A program made the position numbers and the translations under genes. Positions 9,962-19,128 of a DNA stretch of 64,000 nt are shown here, in pieces. The notes below the pieces were generated by a model. The model did no database searches. It was not told where the DNA came from and saw only the letters and a program-made list of their open reading frames with translations. The stretch covers positions 1 to 64,000 of the forward strand of contig JABTUJ010000004.1 of NCBI GenBank assembly GCA_015075445.1, in the 5' to 3' direction. Position 1 is the first letter of the stretch. Each line of letters begins with the position of its first letter. The stretch is from Verrucomicrobiales bacterium. GTDB taxonomy: Bacteria > Verrucomicrobiota > Verrucomicrobiia > Limisphaerales > J093.

Positions 9962-12379
9962 CTATTTCAGATTGATAAGCTCCGGGGTATCCGTCGCGGC
10001 CTCGATCGCAACAATCGTTTCGCGGACGCACTTGGCCTTCCGGAGCATGAGTTCCTTGGGAAAGTCCTTTTCGTCCTTTTCAAAGTAGTTGGCGATCTGG
10101 GTCAGCTCCGGAATGACCGACTTGGCGTGGGTGCCATAGCTGAGGAGGATCTTCATTAACTCCGGTGTCCGATGCTCGCTGGCCCAGGGATTCTGATTGC
10201 GGGTGTAGTTCACGCAGGCGCGGATGCCTTCCTCGATCCGATGTTTGGCCAGGAGACGCAACCCCTCCACACGAATCGAATCAGCAAACATCTCGCCGCT
10301 CGGAGCGGGTTCGATGATCGCCTGGTAGATGGCGGGCAACAACGGTTTGATCTCTTCGGCGGAGAGATTCCGATAGACCGATCCGATGCTGCCCCGGGCG
10401 CGGCCGTCCTGGTTCTTGAGGCCGGCCCGCACGGCCTGGTAGAGCGCCTCGCGATCCACGCCCTCGAGCGACCGGCTCAGCATCCCGCCGCTATCGAAGA
10501 GGGCGAAGGACAGATACCGCTGCTGCATGCCGCGCGGATCGCTCTGCAGGTCCACCTGGGCCAGCAGTTCGAGGAGTTGGGGAACCGTTTGCAGGGCGGG
10601 GGCACCGATGGCTGCCAGCGCTTCGGCGGCCTTGATGCGCAGCCAAAGGTCCTGGTCCGCCAATGCGTTCCGCAGCGGCTCAATGGCCGGCGCTCCCCGC
10701 CCGCGCAAGGCGATCAGGGCCTGGCAGGCTCCGTAACGGGAAGTCAGCGCGGGCGACTCCAGCAAAGTCACCAGGGGTGGAACGGAGACCTCCTGGCGCC
10801 GGCCCAGCGCCATCGCCGCCCGCTCACGAACCACCGGCGACCAACTACCGAGGCGCTCCCAGAGCTGCTCCGCGCTGAGTTGGTCGTAGGCGCTGTGGCG
10901 GTCCTTGTTGTCCCAACCACGGCCATCGAGGAGGAGTGCTTGCGCCGCAGCAGCGTCCAACTGCGGGGTGACGCCCGGCCGTTTGCCGGTCAGATAGATC
11001 TCCTTCAGCGGCATCGCGTAGGCCAGCAGGTAGGCACCGGTGCAGTCCCAGCCACCGTAGCTATCGTGGTCCGGCTCGGGCGGGCCCTGATGGGAGAACG
11101 TGCCGTCCCAGCGCCGCGCAAGGTCGAAATACCAGGCGCCGAACTCCTGCATCCACGCGCCCGTCGCCTGCGGTCCGGACTGGGCGACGCCGGGCATGGC
11201 CCACAGTATGTTGAAGAAATTGCCGGTGTGCCCGGTGTCGCGCTCGGGTCCGTGGGAGGCAAGGCTCATGCGGGAGAAGAACTCCGCGCCGTTGGCTTCA
11301 CCGAGGAGATTGAACAGGACCGCGGTCATTCCGCACTTGCCGTTGTCCTCGTGGGTCTCGATCCACGGGTGATGGTCGCCGTAGGGAATCGCGCCTTTGC
11401 CGATGTAGAATCGCAACAAGCGGGCGCTGAGTTCGATGGCGCGGGCCACCTCCGGGTCTTTCACGCCGGCCTCGCGCGCCAGCACTAGCGAAATGGTCAG
11501 CGGCACTCCCGGAGAATTCATCATCCCGTAGCCGCCGAGGCGGCCGTCGGGTCTGGCGAACCCATGGCCCCACGAGCCGACTGCGCTTTGCCCATTGGCA
11601 GCTTCCAGTGCGAGACGCCGCAGTCCCGGCATGACCGACTGGTCGCCGGTCGCCAGCACATACTCGGAGAGCAGGATCATGACGTAGCCGTAATACCATG
11701 TCTGCATCGAGTCCACCGAGAAGCCCGCCGCCCACTGGGCTTCCTTCCTGACCAGCGGGAGCCAGGCGGGATCTCCGCTGGCCAGCAACGCGAGCGCATT
11801 GAGGGAGCGAACGATGGGATCGTCTCGATGTGGGGATTGGGCCACTTTCCCGGCCAACGCCTTGCACCCCTGCTCAAGAATGCGTCTGGATTTCGGGCAG
11901 TCGTAGGGCGCGGTGGCACCGTAGCTGCCGAGAACTGGGAGTCTGACGACAACCTCTTCCATCTTGCCCGCCCGCCAGCGGGTCACCGTCAGCTTCCCTC
12001 CGCCCGCCGCCGATTCGGCGATGGTGACTGCTTTGCCGAACTCGGTGCGCGGGTCGTAGGAAAACGACTTGCCGCCGACTCCGAGGATGACGTCGCCGAC
12101 GAGGAAGACACCATCGGCGGGAGAACCTTTCTCCACTTGGGTGATGGAAATCTGCCGCGCGTCGGTGGTCACCATCTGGTCGCAGAACATCCAGCCGCGC
12201 AGCCCGGTGGGGCCAAGACTCCAGTCGTGCTTCGCGCCTGGGGGAATGGCCTCGCCTTGGGTGAAGTCGGGGTTGGCTGGGTTGCTCTTCGGTTGTGCGG
12301 CGGAGACGCTGGCGGGAAGTGCCAGCAGCGCGGCAGCCAAGAAGGACGTCAGGGATTTGAGGGTGATGGATGGGTTCAT
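9962..12379 (-). CDS. DUF6288-type exported protein: PDZ, alpha/alpha toroid and HEAT repeats (copy 2)
   Basis: 805 residues from ATG 12379 with a signal peptide ending ASVSAAQ. It has the same order as its paralogues: DWSLGPTGLRGWMF, a PDZ-like module (KGSPADGVFLVGDVILGVGGKSF), the signature PYDCPKSRRILEQG, alpha/alpha helices with YGDHHPWIETHEDNGK, and C-terminal HEAT-like repeats (LWLRIKAAEALAAIG). It is closer to copy 1 than to the longer copy 3. The start lies 8 bp after the YdjY-domain gene, so the pseudopilin cassette and this gene are probably one transcript. Function is unknown; the conserved His/Asp/Glu-containing loop (YGDHHPW in this copy, YGEHEPW in copy 1) is the best candidate active or binding site. 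Confidence 0.85.
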   Translation of the reverse strand: MNPSITLKSLTSFLAAALLALPASVSAAQPKSNPANPDFTQGEAIPPGAKHDWSLGPTGLRGWMFCDQMVTTDARQISITQVEKGSPADGVFLVGDVILGVGGKSFSYDPRTEFGKAVTIAESAAGGGKLTVTRWRAGKMEEVVVRLPVLGSYGATAPYDCPKSRRILEQGCKALAGKVAQSPHRDDPIVRSLNALALLASGDPAWLPLVRKEAQWAAGFSVDSMQTWYYGYVMILLSEYVLATGDQSVMPGLRRLALEAANGQSAVGSWGHGFARPDGRLGGYGMMNSPGVPLTISLVLAREAGVKDPEVARAIELSARLLRFYIGKGAIPYGDHHPWIETHEDNGKCGMTAVLFNLLGEANGAEFFSRMSLASHGPERDTGHTGNFFNILWAMPGVAQSGPQATGAWMQEFGAWYFDLARRWDGTFSHQGPPEPDHDSYGGWDCTGAYLLAYAMPLKEIYLTGKRPGVTPQLDAAAAQALLLDGRGWDNKDRHSAYDQLSAEQLWERLGSWSPVVRERAAMALGRRQEVSVPPLVTLLESPALTSRYGACQALIALRGRGAPAIEPLRNALADQDLWLRIKAAEALAAIGAPALQTVPQLLELLAQVDLQSDPRGMQQRYLSFALFDSGGMLSRSLEGVDREALYQAVRAGLKNQDGRARGSIGSVYRNLSAEEIKPLLPAIYQAIIEPAPSGEMFADSIRVEGLRLLAKHRIEEGIRACVNYTRNQNPWASEHRTPELMKILLSYGTHAKSVIPELTQIANYFEKDEKDFPKELMLRKAKCVRETIVAIEAATDTPELINLK

Positions 12380-12387
12380 GGGAGTGG

Positions 12388-13269
12388 TTATCGCTGCACT
12401 GGTTCCGGGACGAGAACCGAGGGGGATTCGTCGGCATTAACGGCCTTCGCGGCGGGCAGGATGTGGGGGCGAAGTCGCAGGGTGACCTTGGAACCCACGG
12501 CAGGCAGGTTCGTGGCGTTAACCTGCCACATGAGCGCGTCATTGTCCTGGCTGTGAATCGCCGCCAGGCAAAGCAACTCGTCGCCGAAGGTCACGAGCGA
12601 GATCACATGTCCGCTTTGGTCGCTCAAGTATCGGCGCGGCCCCGGCCCGCCGCCATACAAGATGGAACCGGCAAAGAGAAAGGTGTGCGTCGGGAACCTG
12701 GCCTCCTGGTCCGCAGAAGCGGAGTCATCGAACCTCCTATTGGAGGGGGCGATGAAATCGCTGATGGGGTGCTCGACCATCTTCCCATCTTCGCCCTTGA
12801 GCACCAGGAACACGTCCACCGGCCCGCCGCTGGGTGGAATGTCAATCCAGCGCCCGGCTGGATCCCCAAGCGGCTGGCGCGTCGCCGGACTTCCAGCTTT
12901 GGCGCCCAGCAGCAGGAGCGCCGCGTGAATGTGCACCGGCTTGGCCCTAATCGCGACGATGGACTCATGCTCCTTGGTTCCTTTGGTGCAGGCCACCAAC
13001 TCCAGCGCACCTCGATGAAGGCAGACGCAACTTTCCACATCCAGGCACCGCTCCTGAGCGTTGATCGTCACCCCGGGGAAATTGAGTTGCTGCAAGGCGG
13101 ATTGAAGGGGGGCATTCGTGGCGCCCCCGGCTGGTCCTGGCCGGTTGGCGGAAAGGGCCTCGGAGGTGAAGTCGGCCGCGCATAGCGCAACGCAGGGCAT
13201 CGTCAGCGCGGCCCACAACCACACGAAACCCGCTGGCTTCTTTCTGCGCTCTTGAGTGTTCAGGATCAT
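12388..13269 (-). CDS. YdjY-domain exported protein
   Basis: Start set at ATG 13269 (293 residues), whose ATG overlaps the TGA of the preceding small gene as ATGA; the frame stays open upstream but that part belongs to the frameshifted pseudopilin gene. A signal peptide ([19 protein letters not shown]) is followed by the YdjY-like core: [39 protein letters not shown] and [15 protein letters not shown]. YdjY domains occur in exported proteins of Verrucomicrobiota and Planctomycetes; their biochemical role is not known. Position between a pseudopilin-type gene and a DUF6288 gene suggests a shared envelope function, which is inference. Confidence 0.8.
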   Translation of the reverse strand: MILNTQERRKKPAGFVWLWAALTMPCVALCAADFTSEALSANRPGPAGGATNAPLQSALQQLNFPGVTINAQERCLDVESCVCLHRGALELVACTKGTKEHESIVAIRAKPVHIHAALLLLGAKAGSPATRQPLGDPAGRWIDIPPSGGPVDVFLVLKGEDGKMVEHPISDFIAPSNRRFDDSASADQEARFPTHTFLFAGSILYGGGPGPRRYLSDQSGHVISLVTFGDELLCLAAIHSQDNDALMWQVNATNLPAVGSKVTLRLRPHILPAAKAVNADESPSVLVPEPVQR

Positions 13270-13562
13270 GGCATCTTCCAATCCAGCATTTCCAGTGTCA
13301 TCACGGCGTAGCACGTGACGAGTACGGGATCCGGCGGTTGATCCGGCGTGGAGCGCCAGCCATTTGAATTCTGCGCCTTTTGCAGGAAGGCCAGGCCACG
13401 CTCGATGGCGGCGCGATCCTCTTGTCGGGTCGGCGCATCGGTCAGCAGGGTCGGCGTGGCCGGCTGGACACTTGCACCCAGGCAAAGGCCACAGTACAGG
13501 CCTACAGCCAAAATGGATTCTTTGATTAGTGTGGGTGGCATGTGGACGTCTACTTTTCTCAT
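13266..13562 (-). CDS. 98-residue exported protein with one alpha/alpha-toroid (prenyltransferase-like) repeat
   Basis: ATG at 13562 overlaps the TGA of the upstream pseudopilin frame (ATGA), and its own TGA overlaps the ATG of the YdjY gene, so it is translationally coupled on both sides. The N-terminus ([23 protein letters not shown]) is a signal peptide. The remainder, [17 protein letters not shown] plus [12 protein letters not shown], is one repeat of the squalene-cyclase/prenyltransferase toroid type. A full toroid needs about five to six repeats, so this is either a single-repeat accessory protein or the leftover of a longer gene. Coupling on both sides argues that it is translated. Confidence 0.6.
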   Translation of the reverse strand: MRKVDVHMPPTLIKESILAVGLYCGLCLGASVQPATPTLLTDAPTRQEDRAAIERGLAFLQKAQNSNGWRSTPDQPPDPVLVTCYAVMTLEMLDWKMP

Positions 13563-14285
13563 TGGTTGGGCATCTGGTAAATGGCGATGATCTCCTGCAT
13601 GGTTCCACGGATGAAGCCCACGTGGCCATCCACGAATACGGTGTTCTGTGCTCCGCGCACCGTGCTGCCGGGCGCAGAGACCGCGTCGCCCGGAACGCCA
13701 ACATGGTCGCCCAGACTGTCGCAGATGACCATTGGTTTCTCCGCGGAACGCCGGATGCCGCTGGCGGGCTGACCACAGACCCCGGAGAGATCGTTGTCGA
13801 AACCACAAAGAACGGCACGGCCCAGCCGTGAGCACAGAGGTAGTTGTAATCCGTCGGATACTTCTGCTGAGGCGGCTTGGTTGCTGGCGCAGCGTCGGGC
13901 ACAAGAACACATTCGTGGACGCGATGTACGTTTGGATTGCCTGGCGCAGGGAGTTGGTGTGCAATGCCGGTGGCAGCCCGATGAGGTTGTCACTAAAGTC
14001 GGCCTTGGGAAAACGGCCTTCAGCATCATCCGCGTACATCGTCATGGCCAACCCGAGCTGGCGCAGGTTGGACGTGCAGGCCGTCAGGCGGCCGCGCTCC
14101 TTGGCCCGGCTCAAGGCTGGCAGAAGCATCGCCGCGAGGATAGCGATGATGGCGATGACCACAAGGAGCTCGATTAGCGTGAAGCCATGACGCGCCGCCC
14201 ATCGAGTGTCGCCCAAAAGCTCCGGTTGCTGTCTCGCCTTTGCCTTCATTGAGCTGACAACACTTCCCTTGCCGCTCCCATTCAC
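13559..14285 (-). pseudogene. Pseudopilin-type H-X9-DG protein with two frameshifts
   Basis: The N-terminus is a textbook type IV prepilin leader: [31 protein letters not shown] (here split only for citation: [10 protein letters not shown] then [15 protein letters not shown]). The first frame runs to TNVFLCP near 13897; the natural continuation [20 protein letters not shown] is in a second frame, and [16 protein letters not shown] to the C-terminal [12 protein letters not shown] and MPNQ stop (13559) is in a third. The shifts lie near 13897 (CCCGACG) and near 13800-13810 (GTGGTTTC); each is explained by loss of one base in a short G/C run. Verrucomicrobial proteins of this class are processed by prepilin peptidase and exported. 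Start could also be ATG 14249. Either decayed or affected by sequencing error. Confidence 0.8.
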
Positions 14286-14409
14286 ACCGGAAGGACCATG
14301 CGAATCATACCCTGGCCCATGTCTTTGCCAACGAGAGAACGGATCGTCCTTTGCTTTTTCCGGGAAGCAGTGCCGAGCGTGTTCATAGTTGATTCAACCG
14401 TTTCTCATG

Positions 14410-17400
14410 TCATTCGAGGTTCGACTCCTTGAGACCCTCGATGAAGCAATCCACCTGGCCATACGGGACCTTCGTCTTCTCGTCGTATTCAACGTTGCTA
14501 TAGACAGCGATCACGTTAGAGCCGTCCTTCAAGTGTGCGACCTCGCCGGGTCCGAGGGGCCAAGGCGCATAGTGGGGTTTGGTCTGCCACCATCCGTAGC
14601 CCACGATCGGGTGTCCGTTCAGGTAAACCTTGAACCCTTGCGGGTTCAGAATGCTCAGGCGGTAGGAATCGTAGTCGAGTTTTTCCACCTCGAATGTCGT
14701 GCGCGCGACAATGAACTCTCCGTTGCCCCAATCGGATTGATTGGCAAAGACATTTGTGCCCTGTTTGTAGGTGCCGCGACCGATGGGTGCGCGCCCTGCG
14801 CTCCACTTGCTGTCATCAAAATCGGGATTGAACCAGCCCTTCAAATCATCCGTCAACCGGATGTCGCGATGGCGTCTCTTCTCGCGGGTTGGGACTTGGT
14901 CTTTTTCCACGATGGGATCGAAGGCCTTGAAGCGCCAGACCAGCTCTGACGATGGCACCTTGCCGATCGGTTTCCAGCCGACGGTGGGATTCCGGAGTTT
15001 CGCGAGGTCGATGATGGTGCTCACGATGCCTGGCCTATGGGCTTCTTCATAGTCATTGTACGAGCGAAGCCGCTTGGCGATTTCCGGGCGGTAATCCGTA
15101 TAGAGGATGTCGGTGAGTTCTTTGCGTTGCTTGGAATCCAGCTCTTCCAGAAGCCTGAAGAATCCGAATGGCTCTCCGGCTGGATTCGAGCTTGGAGCTG
15201 CCACGATGGCGACGAGATCGCCAGTTTGCAATTCGCTGAATCGTGGTTTCAGGGCAGTGGCGAGTGCAACGGCAAGGGTGGGGTCGTTCCGCAGGCAAAT
15301 CTTCAGGGTTTCCATGACGTTGTGACCCCCCTCGGGGGCACGGTCCCCGGTCTTGATCTCGCTCGTGGTCACGCCATTGCGCAGTTCTGCAAGGATGAGT
15401 TTGCCCGCGTCGCTTTCCGGTTTCTTTTGCCGCAGGGCCGCGTTGAGGTGATTCATCATCCACTCGCGGGGCATCGTATGATATTCGCGCGTCGCCATGG
15501 TCAGGAGCGTCGGAAGGATCTTGAGGTAAAGGGCATCGTCTTTCGCGAGGCCGGTGAGCGCCTCAAATGCGGCATCCCTCATCCACCAGTCCGAGTGTTT
15601 GATCCATGGCTCGATGAGCTTGTAGCGCTCCTGGATATCCTTGGCCGGAGCGAGCTTGAGTGCCATCAAGGCACCGGCCTTGACATACCATGATTCCTCG
15701 GGATCAGAAAGAATTGTGGTAATGGCTGCCAACATCCCGGGGGTAAACTGCTCTGTGGAGATGGATTGGTTTCCTGGCCCAAACCAGTACCTCCAATCAA
15801 TGAGGCCATCGAGCGCCGCACGCCGCAAACGCGGATCGGGGTCACTGAGGAGTTTCTCAAGTTCATCCAATGCGCCCACCTTGCGCAGTGCTAAGGCGGC
15901 CTGGGTGCGGACGATGTAGCGCCGGTGATGCACATTTTTCAGCACGATTTCCCGAGGGAGGCTGTTGAGGTCTTTCTCAGGTTTTGTATAGGCATCACCC
16001 AATGCGAAGAAGGCTATATGAGCGGGTTCTTCCGGGCCGTAGTCGAAATACTTCGGGTTGTGGTCGATGGAAAGGAAAGCCAAGTCCGCCTTGGTGCCCC
16101 ACAAGTTCTCGGGCAGGGTGTTTTTCTGCGAGAACTTCGTTCGCGGTGCGCCGGTGATGCGCAACTTTCGCAAGAGTGCGGTATAGGAGAGCCCGATGCC
16201 TGGACCTGAAGAGCCGACTTTGCCATCGCCCCATTCCATCGTTGCGATGCCGATGCTGCCACCGGGTTCGCGGCTGAGGTCATGCCACCAGGTGAGGCGA
16301 TCCATGGACTCGCGGTAGAGCGCGGGCTTTTCCTTCATCAGATAGGAGTTGATGATACCCTGCCAAATGCCGTCGCCACGGCCTTCATCGCCATGGCCCA
16401 ACGCCAGTCCCGGATAGCTGTCCATCATCGTCATGGCCAGGCACTTGCTGGCCTCTCGGTAGATCGTCACATCGCCCTGCGCGCCGGAGGCGATCATCAT
16501 GGCGGCCGCGATCATGCCATCCTTGCCATTCGAGCCAAACCCGCCCTCGGGGCGGTGATCGCCGTAGGCGACCCCGCCGTGGCCCGCGAAGCGGTAGAAG
16601 TGGCGGAGCGCGCCGAGCAAGGTCTCCTCATCGACATTCACGCCGCATTCCTTGCCCAGCAGCAGCGTCGTGAGCACCTGTGCGCCTGCCGCGTGCAGCA
16701 GGCCACCCGCCACGTAACCGGGATGGATGCCATTGCTCCAATGCGTCCACCCGCAGCCGAACTTCTGGCGCGCCTTCGCGTCGTCGCAGAAGTATTGCAT
16801 TATGGGCAATACCGACTTGTCCCCGGTGCGCAGGTAGTATTCACCGCAGGCGATCCCGTTGTAGCCGTTGTTCCAGGTGTGGTCGCCGATGGCACGGACA
16901 TCGTTCGGAAAGGCATCGAAGTAGGCTTTCACCCGCGGGAGATAATTGTCATCGCCGGTGGAAAGTAGGAAGAGGCAGACGAGGGCACCCGGAATGCCGT
17001 CCTCGTTGAACTTCTTCGGATCGGCATAAAAGGCGGCGGCCTCCTCGATGATGCGTTTTGACTTCTGGCAATCCAGCGGCCAGGTCTTGCTGTAGGCGCC
17101 GAGCACGGGAATCGTCACGGTTTCCTTGCGCTGAGTCTTGCCGTCGGCGGAGGTCACCTCAAAAACCATCCGTCCGTCCGTGGCTTCGGCCTTGGTGAGG
17201 GCGTTGCCCATTGCGACGAAGGGGTTGAGACCTTTGAGGGCGAGCCCGTTGATTCCGGTGAGGATCTCGCCCTTGGCGAACTTGCCCTCGGACGGGGACC
17301 CGGGTACCATTTCCTCCACCTTGAGGACCACACCCGGATAGATCCGCGGCTTGAGGCCGGTGGTGCCGATGCCGCCGAAATACCTTTCTCGGGTCGGGTC

Positions 17401-17538
17401 CGGGCGGGACTGGAACATGGGGGCTTCGGTGTAATACGCTTCGCCGGCCGCCGCAGCAGGCGCGGCGTGGAGGCGCGCGACGGCCGTCGCGATGCACAGC
17501 AACAAGATGGTGGAGACTAGGGATGCAGGCTTGTTCAT
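14410..17538 (-). CDS. Large DUF6288-type exported protein with extra C-terminal ligand-binding domain (copy 3)
   Basis: 1042 residues from ATG 17538, signal peptide near residues 1-26 (SLVSTILLLCIATAVARLHA). Order: GGIGTTGLKPRIYPG, PDZ-like module (VPGSPSEGKFAKGEILTGINGLAL), signature PLDCQKSKRIIEEA, alpha/alpha region with HGGVAYGDHRPEGGFGSNGK, HEAT-like repeats (RRYIVRTQAALALRKVG, DPRLRRAALDGL), and a C-terminal domain from about residue 880 (GWFNPDFDDSKW to VYLNGHPI). That last domain matches the tail of the esterase at 5550-7343. The start ATG overlaps the stop of a 55-codon ORF. Role unknown; the domain swap ties DUF6288 to carbohydrate-active enzymes. Confidence 0.85.
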   Translation of the reverse strand: MNKPASLVSTILLLCIATAVARLHAAPAAAAGEAYYTEAPMFQSRPDPTRERYFGGIGTTGLKPRIYPGVVLKVEEMVPGSPSEGKFAKGEILTGINGLALKGLNPFVAMGNALTKAEATDGRMVFEVTSADGKTQRKETVTIPVLGAYSKTWPLDCQKSKRIIEEAAAFYADPKKFNEDGIPGALVCLFLLSTGDDNYLPRVKAYFDAFPNDVRAIGDHTWNNGYNGIACGEYYLRTGDKSVLPIMQYFCDDAKARQKFGCGWTHWSNGIHPGYVAGGLLHAAGAQVLTTLLLGKECGVNVDEETLLGALRHFYRFAGHGGVAYGDHRPEGGFGSNGKDGMIAAAMMIASGAQGDVTIYREASKCLAMTMMDSYPGLALGHGDEGRGDGIWQGIINSYLMKEKPALYRESMDRLTWWHDLSREPGGSIGIATMEWGDGKVGSSGPGIGLSYTALLRKLRITGAPRTKFSQKNTLPENLWGTKADLAFLSIDHNPKYFDYGPEEPAHIAFFALGDAYTKPEKDLNSLPREIVLKNVHHRRYIVRTQAALALRKVGALDELEKLLSDPDPRLRRAALDGLIDWRYWFGPGNQSISTEQFTPGMLAAITTILSDPEESWYVKAGALMALKLAPAKDIQERYKLIEPWIKHSDWWMRDAAFEALTGLAKDDALYLKILPTLLTMATREYHTMPREWMMNHLNAALRQKKPESDAGKLILAELRNGVTTSEIKTGDRAPEGGHNVMETLKICLRNDPTLAVALATALKPRFSELQTGDLVAIVAAPSSNPAGEPFGFFRLLEELDSKQRKELTDILYTDYRPEIAKRLRSYNDYEEAHRPGIVSTIIDLAKLRNPTVGWKPIGKVPSSELVWRFKAFDPIVEKDQVPTREKRRHRDIRLTDDLKGWFNPDFDDSKWSAGRAPIGRGTYKQGTNVFANQSDWGNGEFIVARTTFEVEKLDYDSYRLSILNPQGFKVYLNGHPIVGYGWWQTKPHYAPWPLGPGEVAHLKDGSNVIAVYSNVEYDEKTKVPYGQVDCFIEGLKESNLE

Positions 17539-17702
17539 GGGTGATTGGTTGTTAGAGGGTGTGGTTTCGATCCAGGTTCACGCTTCAAGATGTCCGGCTC
17601 TACATTGGCGACTTCCGGTTTCGGTTCGGCGCCGTGCGATTCAGCAACAAACAGGACGGCGGAAGAGACTGCGAGCAACGACTGTTGGGGCAACGTGCGC
17701 AT
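17535..17702 (-). CDS. Small exported-type ORF (55 residues) coupled to the DUF6288 gene
   Basis: ATG at 17702 begins a 55-codon frame with a signal-peptide-like start (MRTLPQQSLLAVSSAVLFVA, then ESHGAEPKPEVANVEP). Its TGA overlaps the ATG of the 1042-residue gene (ATGA), the same coupling seen in the pseudopilin cassette. It begins 7 bp after the Gfo/Idh/MocA stop, filling what would otherwise be a gap. No family is recognised. It could be a tiny secreted protein, a leader whose translation feeds the DUF6288 gene, or the front end of a gene whose body was deleted, as seen elsewhere in this locus. Confidence 0.45.
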   Translation of the reverse strand: MRTLPQQSLLAVSSAVLFVAESHGAEPKPEVANVEPDILKREPGSKPHPLTTNHP

Positions 17703-17708
17703 GAGGTG

Positions 17709-19100
17709 CTAAAGGTTCTCGCCATAGCGCCAGCCTTCGCGGGCCGGTTCTTTGACGAAAGCGTTCAACTCCGGGTGGTTGCTGATGCGGCCGGCCTTGG
17801 CGTCCCACTCGATGCGCGTATTGAAGCGCTGGGCCAGTACCCCGAGGAGAATGATCTCGGTCAGCTTCGCGGAGTAGGTAAAGTTTGATCCAGGCTCAGG
17901 GCCGGTCTGCTTGATTGCACTCAACCATTCGCGGAACGGGCCACCTTTGACGCGGGGGATGGGATTGGCGGGCGGCTTCGCTTGCCACTCCTTGCGTGCT
18001 TCAACGGGCATGATGGTGGATGATCCCGCATGTGTGTCGCAGCCGATCAGGCCTTTGGTGCCAACCATCCAGCAGGCGCGTCCCAGATAGGCGGCATGAT
18101 CAGCCTCGAACCGATCTATGCGTCCGACCTTCGACCAATCCTGCGGGCCGTCGAACCAGTAGAGCACCACCGGACCGCGCTTCGCCTTGGCGGGAAAGTG
18201 ATACTTGATCCGGCTGCCAGCCGGGATGAGGCCCTCCAGCGAGGGCTTGCGCTCAAGGCACTCCACCACCGTCGGCGGATCGAGATCCAGCGCCCAGACC
18301 GGCGTGTCAAAGGTGTGGGTTCTCCAGTTCGCCAGGATGCCCGAACCGAAGTCGTAGAAAGCCCGCCATTTGTAGGGGAGGTAGTCGCGATAGAAATCCC
18401 GCTTGGCCGCAGGTCCAAGCCAGAGATCCCAGGCGAGACCCGCGGGAACCGGAGAGACGGGGGGCGGCATCGTTGCAGGGTTCGCGAAATGTCTGCCGCC
18501 CATCTCGGGGCCGCCGTTGTGGGCAAAGACTTCGCTCACCTTTCCGATCACGCCGTCCCGGTACGCTTCGACCGACTGCCGAATCGAATGGGTCGCGTGT
18601 CCCTGATTGCCCATCTGCGTGACCACCTTGTATCGCTCCCTGGCTTTGACCAGCGTCCTGGCCTGCCAGATGTTATGCGTGAGCGGTTTCTGGGTGTAAA
18701 CGTGGATGCCCCGCTCCATGGCCGCCAGCGTGGCCGCGAAGTGCGTGTGATCGGGCGTGGAAACAACCACCGCGTCAATTTCCTTGTGCAGCGTGTCGAG
18801 CATCACGCGAAAATCGTCGAAGAAGGGCTGGGTGGTTCTCCAGTTCTTCATGTTCTCCGCGCATTGATCGCGGTCCACATCGCAGAAGGCGACGAGGTTC
18901 TCCTCGCTGCACCCCTGGTCGTAGGGCTGTTGGGCGATCCAGCCGCCGGAGCCGATGAAGGCAATGTTCAGTTTGCCGTGGGCGGACTTGCCGGGCTTGG
19001 CGATGGCGAATTGCGGAATCGACGTGCTGGCGGCGAGTCCGGCGACCGTGCGGAGAAAGGTTCTGCGTCGCATAATGGGTGTCGTGCGCGGTGATGACAT
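17709..19100 (-). CDS. Gfo/Idh/MocA family oxidoreductase with Tat-type leader
   Basis: 463 residues from ATG 19100; ATG 19073 (MRRRTFLRTVAG) is an alternative start directly before the twin-arginine motif. The leader suggests Tat export with bound nucleotide. The Rossmann part is LNIAFIGSGGWIAQQ, DVDRDQCAENM, VVVSTPDHTHFAATLAAM and YTQKPLTHN, where the Lys of the usual EKP motif is kept with Gln replacing Glu. The C-terminal domain (GGRHFANPAT to LLGVLAQRFNTRIEWD) is the usual alpha/beta substrate part of exported verrucomicrobial members. Such enzymes act as NAD(P)-dependent sugar dehydrogenases or, in some groups, as glycosidases; substrate is unknown. A truncated close paralogue lies at 26733-27224. 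Confidence 0.88.
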   Translation of the reverse strand: MSSPRTTPIMRRRTFLRTVAGLAASTSIPQFAIAKPGKSAHGKLNIAFIGSGGWIAQQPYDQGCSEENLVAFCDVDRDQCAENMKNWRTTQPFFDDFRVMLDTLHKEIDAVVVSTPDHTHFAATLAAMERGIHVYTQKPLTHNIWQARTLVKARERYKVVTQMGNQGHATHSIRQSVEAYRDGVIGKVSEVFAHNGGPEMGGRHFANPATMPPPVSPVPAGLAWDLWLGPAAKRDFYRDYLPYKWRAFYDFGSGILANWRTHTFDTPVWALDLDPPTVVECLERKPSLEGLIPAGSRIKYHFPAKAKRGPVVLYWFDGPQDWSKVGRIDRFEADHAAYLGRACWMVGTKGLIGCDTHAGSSTIMPVEARKEWQAKPPANPIPRVKGGPFREWLSAIKQTGPEPGSNFTYSAKLTEIILLGVLAQRFNTRIEWDAKAGRISNHPELNAFVKEPAREGWRYGENL

Positions 19101-19128
19101 TGTGGATTGTGGCTAAGTCAGACTTTGC

